64,000 bases of DNA. Origin: Valencia hispanica. Its lineage: Eukaryota; Chordata; Actinopteri; Cyprinodontiformes; Valenciidae. The stretch is from assembly GCA_963556495.2 (NCBI GenBank), contig OY747721.1:28718849-28782848 (forward strand). The letters are read 5' to 3'. This document shows positions 54,936 through 64,000 of this stretch, one piece after another. Every line of letters begins with the position of its first letter. Positions within the stretch are counted from its first letter, which is position 1. The translations under genes were made by a program, and so were the position numbers. Below the pieces are notes generated by a model. That model made no database searches. It saw only the letters and a program-made list of their open reading frames with translations, and had not been told where the DNA came from.

Positions 54936-57726
54936 ATCAACCGCTAAAAAATGAAACTGATTCGTTACTACTCGCCAGCCCATTGGCAGGAAGCTAACTT
55001 GGTATAGGTGGACTTGTTTGCCATTAAAAGACCACGAAACACAAAGTGAAAAATGATTCCTTCAGGAATGGACAGCTGCAGCTAAAACACCACCCTCACC
55101 TCTAAAAGCGTGCATGTTCCTGTGTGACGCCTAATCATCACAGCCCTGAACTCTTAATTGGACTTCTGCTAAACTATTTAAACCTTTGGCTGTGTCTCGG
55201 CTTGTGGGACTCGTTTATCAGCAGTTGCTCTGTTTGATAGAGATGCAGTAATGAGATATCAATACCATCAGAGGGAAGCAGCAACAGCGGCCAACCTGCT
55301 AATATCACTGCCCTCATTAATAAACGTGTTCCAGAGTAGGCTACACTAGCTTTGTTTGCTCAGTAGAAGCCATAATTACACCGCTGTTGATTAAAGTCAA
55401 ACAATGAATGCTTCCAAGTTGCATGTATGAGAAAAATTTAAAGTGTGAAACAAAGCCATAGGGGATATAAAACATGTTGACGATAATTAAAGAACCTCTC
55501 TGCTTGGCTTTATTTACATTCATTCATCTCTGTTGTTAATTGTTAGAGCCAGCCATTACGTTGCCAAATTTAAAATATGGTGTAAAGTGGGGGTATACAC
55601 CCTCAGCCAATGCTACAATGAAGAGGTAAACAAGTTACAGAACTAACCCTACCTTAGTATAACCTTAGCTCTGGTCGGTTGACCAACTCTTATCTTGGCC
55701 AGAGTACAGAAAAAGAGCTTGAGGAAGCTTCACTGAGACCCAGTACCCATTTACAATGTCAGAAGCTCCATGTTTAAAAGTCAGGAGTTTGAATCCGTCT
55801 GTGTTTGAATGAATGTGTTGAGATTTTATGAAAATAACTTTACTTTCTTTCTTTAAGCATGCCCAGATGATGTTTTATCTACTCTGCAGACAATCGTACA
55901 ATTGAGAAAATCAAGTGTTGTTGTTAGGAGTACATAAGGATACAGAGTATTTTCATAAAGGTTTGAATCTGCTCTAATCCACACATTTTGAGAGTTTTCA
56001 TACTTGTGACCCACAAAGGTTTCTTGCTCAGTTCATCCTAAAGCTGATGCATCGGGTTTCCTACTCGGTATAAAACCATGTTTTAATTTCACTGAATCGG
56101 TCTTGGATTCCCTGTCAACATTTCATACATTTGATTTTGCCTTCAGGTAATTATTTTTAGAGCTCCTCACCCACTTTACATTCCACCCAGAAAAGACCCA
56201 TCTAGCTCTATCAGTTAGAAAGTTCCCTGAAGAAGAAAAAAAATTCTTTAAGACTTTGGACAGGAAACTCTGGAGACGAAGTGATCAGATAAAGTTAGAT
56301 GAAAGGTTTAGATCAACTGCGCAGAAAACTGTCAGGGGGGTTAGACAGGAATGAAAGGCTCTGAATTTTTAGAAAGTCCCGTTTCATAGAAAAATGTGCA
56401 TTACCTTATTACTTTACCTTCATTCTACTGAATAAAACAAGTCAGACAAGGAAGGGATATCTGCTCAGATTTCTAACCAAGCCTATGGCTAAAAAGGATA
56501 AAGATTCAGGATGAAGCCATTATATTACTTGCTGTGCCAATATTTTTTCATATGGTACACAGACTGGATCAGTTCATATTTTATTTAGTTTGACAGGATT
56601 TTTCAGCTAAATCTTTTCCGATCAACTTATGTATTCATATTTTTCACTTGCCTAAACCGGCTTTATGGCATTTAGATATTAATGCATTTCTCATTCCACA
56701 GGAAAAGTCTGATAAACAAAAAACGCTGAACTTGTGTGTGTGTGCATATTGGTGCTGAATTAAATGTAAAGAGCTTCCAAGCAGGAGAAATGGAAGACTG
56801 GATGTGCATCCTCCATCTGTGCAAGTTTGCCACAGATGGAAGATGACCTACCTGATGAGTCCCTGGTGAGTTCAGAAGCTGGATGTTATTGAGTGAAATG
56901 ATGTAAGACTTTGGCCCTGCTCCTCAGACAGAAGCTCTCTAATTTAGATATTTTGGCTGCTGCTTGAAAAGTTAAAGCTTCAGTTCCCTCCACAGATTGT
57001 CTATGGAATGGTGTCTAAAAACTGGCAATGCCACTCCATGACCCCCAGAGTGATTCTTTAGACACTCCTTGTCATTTTACTAGTAGATCTTAAGTTGTCA
57101 TACTGGAAGTCCCATCTATCACCAATGTTCAGTGTTCTGGCTGAAGAAGGAACGTTCTCAACCAACATTGTAGGTACATGACCAAAAAAATGGGCCCCTC
57201 AGTGCCCCACACCTTTAACAACACATACACAGCAATTAACATCCTCAATCCAAGACAGATTGAGCACTACTCCCAAACCTCTCCCAGATTACTGCAGCAC
57301 TTACTCCCAAACCTTCACTACATCCATTAGGTGTTATACAGCAAATTCAAAATAGGTTTCCATAGCAAGAGGGGCTCCATTGCAGCATTATGTGGTGTTC
57401 TGGTGACTGACATCCCTGCTGCTTTAGGATCATTAACAAGCTAGTGCTGTGTAGTTGTGAGCTTTATCAGGATCATTCTCTTGCTTCATCTTGCTTCATG
57501 GGGATGACTGATTGATAGTAATTTTGCATTTCTTCTCTTCAGTTTTCCAAAACATTTTACCTACAGCTCTTATCTTCTCACTAACCTATTTGTCAATCAA
57601 ACTATGTGCAAATCTGTAGTCTTGTCACTGATATCATTGTACTTTTCACACATAGAAAAATGAATGATTTGTGCGCCATATGGTCATATAACCAGACCAA
57701 ATTTTCAGTTAGGTAGGAAGGAATTG
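54936..57726. other. No recognised gene or repeat
   Basis: A 2.8-kb AT-rich stretch with no domain-bearing ORF, terminal repeats or RNA gene that I can identify. Confidence 0.45.
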
Positions 57727-58110
57727 GATCGAATCAAACTTTATTTATAAAGCGCTTTTCATACAAAATAGCATCTCAAACTGCTTAACAGAATAAAATG
57801 ACTCCACATAACACCCCCGCTCCCCCTCCGAATAAAAACATGATCACAGTTATAGGTGAGGGCCATAAAACTGGAAAGACTCCTTACTATGAGTGTATGT
57901 CCTGACTTTTGGAATGACAAGGAGGCGGCTGCCAGAGGACAACAGAGACTGCGAAGGTTCATACGGTAAAAGCAGTTCTGAAAGATAACAAGACCCAAGA
58001 CCATTAAGACACTTAAAAACCATTAAAAGAATCTTCAAATTGATCCTAAAACATACGGGGAGCCAGTGTAATGTGCTCCTGCCTCCTAATGGATGTTACT
58101 GGATGCTAAT
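57727..58110 (-). pseudogene. LINE 3' ORF end and UTR fragment
   Basis: The minus strand reads KILLMVFKCLNGLGSCYLSE then LLLPYEPSQSLLSSGSRLLV and FQFYGPHL, the conserved C-terminal end of a fish LINE ORF2 (YK.LNGL.P.YL.DLL.R.PSR.LRS). The UTR ends at about 57727 with the complement of TTTATTTATAAAGCGCTTTT. It is short and frameshifted. Confidence 0.65.
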
Positions 58111-58424
58111 TTAATGCAAACATCCAAATCCTTTTTTCATTTTTATAAAATTATTTCTTGACATCCCCTCCCACCAAATAAATAAATCATTATGGAGAAG
58201 ATATTTCTTTTGGTTGGGCAAATTTAAAAAACAAAATCAGGAGATTGAATATTTTCATGTTCATCTGGTGTTTAACCAAATAATTTTAATAAACTGCCCA
58301 TCACTTTTCTCAACAGAAAACTACAATTTATCGCATTTCACCTGAGTAATATGCCAAGCAGAACACAATACAACACAGAGAGAAAATAATATCTCCAATG
58401 ATTGATTTTATTTTGGATAAAGAC
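58111..58424. other. No recognised feature
   Basis: Short AT-rich spacer. Confidence 0.4.
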
Positions 58425-59649
58425 TAGGGGTGTGTCATCTTGGGAGTCTCACGATTTCGATTCTGATACAGGTGCTCCAAAAACAATTATTTTTGTTGCA
58501 TATTCTTTCTCCGTTTAGGCTTTTCTTCATCCCTTCCATGGCTAATTTCTACTCTGAAATCCATCCAGTTTCCATTAATTGAAACCACAAATCAAACTAA
58601 CATGTCCAAAATATGCTTCATAATCATATCAAGGTCATACTGTATTTTCAATCAAAGCTAAAGGAAATGTGTGTTGGCAATTTTAATATAAAATAGGGTG
58701 ACACTATTTAGATTTCCATAAAAGAGGAAACTTGGTCCAATCCTTTAACACATCAATCATATTTTGTTTACTTACAGACTTTTGACTTACATATTTAATG
58801 TATTCCTGCTCTATGTGGTTTGAAAGAAAAAAATAATGAACTTCAGATCAGCTTTTACAAGTCAACCATTACAGAAATCTAAATAGAAATAATTAATCTT
58901 CTATATTAGAAAATAAACATGTAACAATAATAGCTCCCTTTTTAAGTCACACAGGAAAAAAATTGCACAAAAAGTCAGAAATTATATTCAGAGAAAATAT
59001 TTCTCTATTCAAAATGATTGAAAACAAAAAGCAGCATTCTCCCAAAAACACTTTTTTTTTCGCCGCCAATTAAATACAGAACTCTAACTTTGCACAGCGT
59101 TTTCATAGTTTTTGAATCATTGTGACCAATGGGATGTTTGCCACCTGCCATACACACAAACAAATCTGCCAGCTATGAGTACGGTGCTCTCCGCCACACA
59201 TTTGCAACCGGTGATGGAAGGAAGGAATTTTCCTTCGTGTTTCATGCTTAAATCTACACTTGGGCTGACGTCTGGTAAACATGAGCTGCCCTGCGATGCG
59301 CTGCACTTGGGGAGAATGCCCCGGTAAGCACAGATGAAGTGAACACGTCGAGGGAGAAAGAAAATGTTGACTCTAACGTGACACACAACGAAGACGCTTC
59401 TTTCACAACTAAAGTGCAAAATATTTGCTGTATTTTGTAAGTTTCACGCTGCATGGTTTATACACTACCTGCTGCATACTGTTTCCGCTGGTCCGCCCGC
59501 TAAAAATGTCCGCGTGGCACATCGGACTTCTGTGTTTTTCTCACTTAATTACAAAGAAAAGTAATCAATTTTTCAACACTTGAATTGTTATTGATTTTGC
59601 GTATTTCACATCACAATTAATCGATATGTGGTGAATCGGCACACCCCTG
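58425..59649. mobile_element. hAT-like non-autonomous element, ~1.2 kb
   Basis: Inverted termini AGGGGTGTG (58426) and CACACCCCT (59640-59648), with subterminal cGATTTCGATTC and GATTAATCG-type words as in hAT elements. Flanks ATAAAGAC and TTAAAGAG agree at 6 of 8 positions, a weak target duplication. The inner GC-richer block (59110-59480) has short ORFs without a recognisable domain. It may include a remnant first exon. Confidence 0.5.
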
Positions 59650-59653
59650 TTAA

Positions 59654-59935
59654 AGAGGCTATATGCAATTTTCTGAAATTTAAACTTGCGACTGACACCT
59701 GTGGCCAAAAAACGAAACTGCTCTTCCTTTCTGCTCGCTCTCGCAGCGCGCTCGTAAGTCGGTTGATCTCGATCTTTGATCTTTTTCGGGCACTTGTCAG
59801 GGGTTTAACTTTTTTAGTCACTGTTGGTGTCAGAGTTGTCCTGGGTCTTTTCTCTGTATTCGCAAAATCCATTGAACTGCTTGCGAGTGTAGGCTAATTG
59901 CTGACTAGCGGTGGTGACTAGCGGTGGTTAAAGAC
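59654..59935. mobile_element. TTAA MITE, truncated second copy
   Basis: This begins AGAGGCTATATGCAATTTTC next to TTAA (59650-59653) and follows the copy at 50246 closely for about 280 bases (TTTGATCTTTTTCGGGCACT, AGGGGTTTAACTTTTTTAGT). The right terminus is missing. It directly abuts the hAT-like element. Confidence 0.8.
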
Positions 59936-61236
59936 TAAAAAGGTGATTCACGTAATCTTTTAATTTAAAAACCAGGACAATCCTTTAGATAGGTGAGGTT
60001 CACAGTGGTAAGATTACATCCAAAACCAAGTCGTGTTGGTGTTAACTGTACATTTTTGCTGCCAAACTCTTTGGGAGGCAACACACAATGTTTCCTAATG
60101 ACCCAGAAACACACTCCGAGAAAAGAGTCAGGTCTAATCTGGTGATGAAGTGAGTTTGCAGGATTTTATTTTGCTTTCTCCTTTGGCCCTCACCCTTCAT
60201 CTCAGCCCCCGCAGACAGACACATCGTGTCATGCCGGCACCTAATCATTAACATTTGCCATCTCTGAGAGCAGAATGGATAGCCTTGTTTACGGTGTCGG
60301 CTCAACAAGACTGAGCTTTAATGAAGCATTAAAAAAGGAAACTGAATGGGTGGGAGTATCCATGTCGTTCAGCTCTGTGGGATAAGGTATTCATACTGAT
60401 AATTAGAAGGACGACGCCTTTTCAGGAACTGCATAGAAGTCAGGTGCTCAGTTCAGATGATCGCAATGAGAATTCATAGAGTGTATTATAACTGGGCTAA
60501 TCTTCATATGAAAGAAAAATATTGTTGATTTTCCAGAAGAAAAGAACAGGTGCTCAAAAGAGAAAAAAAAAGCAAAGTCAAAGCAGGGCCTTAGCAGTCT
60601 AAAGTAATTAGTTACACAGCAAAGCAAGATCAATAGCAATTTTTGAATTTCTTTCATACACAGAAACAAGCAGCAGGTAAGCCCATACACATGGGTGAAT
60701 TTGTGTTCTGAATCTATAAACTGTTTTTAAAGCAAATACTAAGCAACAGCTGAGCAAATTGCCAATTAGCAGTGATTTTGGATCAAATTTACCATTACAG
60801 GTTACCGCTGGGAGAAAAAAGCTAGTTGTTTAGTCAAGGTAAGAGAAACTGGTCATCTGGGGCTATGTGAGATCTTTAAATCAGTCAAGTTAGTCCAGAG
60901 CTGGTTATGGTGTCCTGGAGTTATTATGTATAGGCTACATTAACACAACAAGGCATTCCCAAAAGAAACATACACACACAGTGACACAAAGAGAAGTAAT
61001 CAGCCAGCTTGATGGTTGCAGTTGGGTGCATCTAGACATGCCGAACTGCTGAAGATGCCTTGCTGAAGTTCAAAGTGAGCAACGTAAGAGGGAAACAAAG
61101 TGAATTAAAATGTTTCCAATAAGTCTCGATTTCAGCAGCAACATTCAGATGATTGGATCAGAATTTGGAATTAAGAAAATAAAAGCATGCATCGTTGCTG
61201 CCTTTGGGTCACTTAGTACGAATCAAGCAGTATTAA
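59936..61236. other. No recognised gene
   Basis: AT-rich sequence with no domain-bearing ORF or repeat that I can name. Confidence 0.4.
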
Positions 61237-61591
61237 GGGTGCTTTCACACCTGCAGCATTTGGTTCGATTAAAACGAACTCAAGTACGGTTCGTTTGGGA
61301 GTACGGTTCATTTGCTAGTACGGTTTGTTTGAGCTGGTGTGAATGCGTACCAGTGAGATATGGTCTGGACTAACGAACCGGACCGAGAACCACATTTTGA
61401 GGTGTTCTCGGTCCGCTTCCAAATGGACTCTGGTGCGGTTCACTTCAGGTGTGAATACGAACCAGCTTCAGTTCGGTCCAACTTCCTGATAAACTTCTTT
61501 TTTGTTCTATGTAGGCATCTGTAGCGCGCTGCATTTTGCACTGTGGAAGGCACCGTTTCTGTGTTGTAACTTGTTAGCATTAGAGCCAACA

Positions 61592-61726
61592 ATGAATCGT
61601 GGTCAAACGAGTCAGGAGGAAGTCCAGTGCTTCATCGAGATTTGGTCGATGAATGATGTAAATATAATATATTACGATCACCACAACATGAAGACAAGTG
61701 CAATCCATCTGTGTAGCCAGAGCTAA
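61592..61726 (+). pseudogene. Myb/SANT-like exon fragment
   Basis: ATG at 61592 starts MNRGQTSQEEVQCFIEIWSM, resembling the first helix of Myb/SANT-like DNA-binding proteins encoded by Harbinger-group elements (RG.TW...EV..LI.IW; the Trp is replaced here). The frame runs 44 codons to a stop. The remaining helices are not recognisable. Confidence 0.45.
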
Positions 61727-61918
61727 GTCTGTTTATTTCTGGAAGTTTCACCGCGTCTGCTGCTGGACCATTACGGAATGACTGACATCATGCATCTGTT
61801 TCCTGTTTATCTTTTTCTTGGACTTTCTTTCCGCAATTCTTTCTACAGCACCACCACACGCAAGGCGGATATACAACATGTAAGTTGGTCCCCAATCGTA
61901 CCGAGTCCTGCAGACTAA

Positions 61919-62330
61919 CGGTGCATTCGCACGTCACGAGCATTTTTGCGTCTGCCGCTGAAGTTGAAATATCTGAACTTCAGAATCAATTTGTGCCTCG
62001 TCAACCAATCAGGAGCCTGTTGACGTGGTGTCAAGTGACACTGTGACCCAGTTCACGGGGTCAGGTCTGGCAAAATTCATTCATTCAACATGGAGGAAAT
62101 ACTGATAACGGCCGTGGCTAATCACTCCGAGCTATACGACTACTGTTGCTTGCTCTACAGAGACAGGAATAAAAAGGACTTCGCTTGGAGGAATATAAGT
62201 GAAAAGATAGGGCAACCTGGTAAGTTCATTTGACTTTGACTTTTCCAATTCGCTTTGGACGGGCGTCGAGGTATGAATGTTCAAGCGTGCAACTTTGGCG
62301 TGTTTTTGACGCCTTAGTGTGAACGCACCG
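61919..62330. mobile_element. Nested Harbinger-type deletion derivative, 412 bp
   Basis: Inverted ends CGGTGCATTCGCAC and, read inward on the minus strand, CGGTGCGTTCACAC, with inner similarity (CATTTTTGCGTC at the left, TCAAAAACACGCC at the right). Flanks are TAA and CAA, consistent with a 3-bp duplication carrying one change. It is inserted near the right end of the outer element. Confidence 0.65.
62090..62219 (+). pseudogene. MADF-domain first exon
   Basis: ATG at 62090 gives MEEILITAVANHSELYDYCC and LLYRDRNKKDFAWRNISEKI, the first two helices of a MADF (Myb-related) DNA-binding domain. A GTAAGT donor follows at 62220. Harbinger-type elements encode such partner proteins. The other exons and the transposase have been deleted, leaving only this exon between the termini. 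Confidence 0.6.
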
Positions 62331-62429
62331 CAACAGGTTAGAAAGCACCCTTAAGCACCATAGCCTACCCAAGGACTGTTGCTGACCATGTATCTCTTCA
62401 TCTTCATTTCTGATTGCTACCTCTAGGAG

Positions 62430-62750
62430 GGTAAGTGCACAATATCACCAAGTTCAAATCATCTCAAACTGGTTTCTTGAACATCACAATGAGTTAACTG
62501 TACTCCAATAACTTCTGCAGTCACTGGATCGCAGTTCAATACAGCACCTTAGGAATGTGGTGAAAGAGGAGAGGTGACATTTGACGATTTCTATGATGTC
62601 AACATGTCTTCGATTAATACAAACATTTCTGAAGAATCAATCTGAAACAGTGTTGGAATCAATGAAAAAGCATTAAGGCCGTTCTAAAGGTAAAAGGAGG
62701 CCCAAGCATGTACTGACAAGGTGTACCTAATAAAGAAGTTGATGGGTGTA
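62430..62750 (+). mobile_element. Tc1-like 3' fragment
   Basis: The phrases CTCAAACTGGTTTCTTGAAC, ATCACAATGAGTTAACTGTA and AAGGTGTACCTAATAAAG are the end of the gene and the 3' terminus of a widespread fish Tc1 type. The frame is broken, the catalytic NPIE region is degraded to NTAP-like sequence, and the 5' two thirds are absent. Confidence 0.6.
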
Positions 62751-64000
62751 TGTATATTGTTCTGACTTTGCAATGGGGTGTTTTTCCTGTATGAGATGTT
62801 CCAAAAGTCTCTAGCATCCTAATAAAGATGCCCAAAGGAGCCAGTCACCTCATCTTTAAGTCAGAGCCATCCTTCCCAATAATAAACATCCTCATTACTG
62901 CAATTAACACTCCAATCCATCTATCTGTCTCCTGCTCCATCCTGCCATCACCAAGGAACAAGAGACCATCATCCTTGAATGCTTTCACTTGAAGCAGAGA
63001 CTGAGCGACCTGAAAGGAACTTTCTACCCTTTCCCGTTGGTTGAGAACATTTATTTAGGGTTTAGAGGAACAAACTCTTTTTGGCAGCCTCACACTCTGC
63101 CACTAAATGCTTATATACATGCAGAAGGCCAAAAATCATTGATTAAAAAGTGAGACACTGATATTCCCCTGTCATCCTGAATCAGACATCCTCTGTTCCA
63201 GAACAACGACAGACACCATCTAAGAATATTAAACAGGATCAGTGACAACATATTTTACATTTAATTGTTTCCGGTGATTTCAAATAAATATAAACATTAA
63301 ACCAAAACATGGTTTAAGTCTGTTTTAGGAATAAATATAATCTTGAATAATATCTGAAGGTTTATTGCTTTTTCCTCTTAAGATGGGTACAATTTCCAGC
63401 CTCCGCCAAATCATTTAAAACCGGCTTGTCTCATGTTAAGAGACTGGGAGGAACTAAAGTGAACCAGTAAATACTAAACCACAAACTGGATTGTTGCCAT
63501 TACGAAGACAGTAAGGCTGCCAGTTGCCGGTGTGTGTGAGTTCACAGTCACTCATCTTTATTTGAGGGTGTCTCCTTCATTACTCGTTCAAATCAGGCAG
63601 GTAAGGAGCCACAGCATGTGTGTGTGTGTGTTGTAAGATTGATGAGGGCTCATCAGGGTCTGGCAAATCACTAAACTTTCTTTTCATTTCTTGCCGCCGT
63701 TGACGCCCTTCATCTATCATGCTGTCGGCCTATTTTTACACATGCAGATTATCAGTCAGGTAAAACGGCCTCATATGCCCACACTGAACTCATGCAGCAG
63801 CAACTTTCTGCAACTGATAACAGAAAGACAGTTTGACAGCTGAATATCCCCCAAATTCCTGCATGTTTTCTAAGATAATATATAGAGAGACTATATGTGA
63901 TTTTCATATAGATATGTTTTATTGAAATATTCCGAGATTAAGATATTATTCTCCGTCCATGTGGTTTTTGCTGGATTTTCAGTTAATTATTTTGTTGTTT
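62751..64000. other. No recognised gene
   Basis: AT-rich sequence with a short TG run near 63618-63632. No coding, RNA or transposon signal is recognised. Confidence 0.4.

Larger units (their letters stand above)
61237..62350. mobile_element. TIR element (Harbinger-like) with a nested MITE
   Basis: Inverted ends GGGTGCTTTCACACCTG (left) and, read inward on the minus strand, GGGTGCTTTCTAACCTG (right), flanked by TTAA on both sides (61233-61236, 62351-62354). That fits a TTAA or a TTA/TAA duplication. The left half has repeated AGTACGGTTCG words and a short Myb-like exon. A second element occupies 61919-62330. Confidence 0.7.

Overview
The window looks like teleost fish nuclear DNA. It is AT-rich, intron-like or intergenic sequence with many microsatellites, and it holds the usual fish repeats: Tc1-like DNA transposons, hAT and PIF/Harbinger elements and their MITEs, L1- and Rex1/L2-type LINEs, a tRNA-derived SINE and a BEL/Pao LTR retrotransposon. 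I recognise no host protein-coding gene. Every protein-level match belongs to a mobile element. Only one ORF looks intact and full length: the 334-residue Tc1 transposase at 53652-54656. Family assignments come from recognising motifs by eye, not from a database search.

Left part (1-11440): a 5'-truncated L1-type LINE on the minus strand, with a very GC-rich 3' UTR of more than 3 kb that runs off the left edge; a short Rex1-like LINE tail; a two-exon THAP-domain fossil (6642-7073); two antisense LINE remnants; and a hAT transposase fossil (9973-10688). Next (13111-19387) is one Tc1-like copy split by about 4.7 kb of inserted DNA. The inserted DNA carries a hAT BED-finger fragment, microsatellites and a PIF/Harbinger element with two convergent genes (a Myb/SANT-like protein and a frameshifted DDE transposase). 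A 402-bp hAT MITE with a perfect 8-bp target duplication sits in one arm.

Centre (22489-30576): a decayed BEL/Pao element bounded by matching LTR remnants. It has gag with an Arg/Ser-rich minisatellite, a zinc knuckle, reverse transcriptase and integrase. It has been interrupted by a probable solo LTR, a nearly intact Tc1 (DD38E type, one premature stop), a tRNA-derived SINE with a 17-bp target duplication, two A-tailed copies of a 115-nt H/ACA-snoRNA-like sequence, a second L1 3' fragment and a short repeat inside the 3' LTR. The L1 fragment runs directly into the second snoRNA-like copy, which suggests template jumping during reverse transcription.

Right part (30577-64000): long stretches with no recognisable feature, broken by a piggyBac transposase C-terminus, a Harbinger-type MITE, several Tc1 fragments, a 1456-bp hAT element with one coding exon, a Tc1 carrying two smaller insertions, two copies of a TTAA-flanked MITE, a Rex1-like LINE, the intact Tc1 (53326-54933), a hAT-like MITE, and a nested pair of TIR elements (61237-62350) that each keep a first exon for a different DNA-binding domain.
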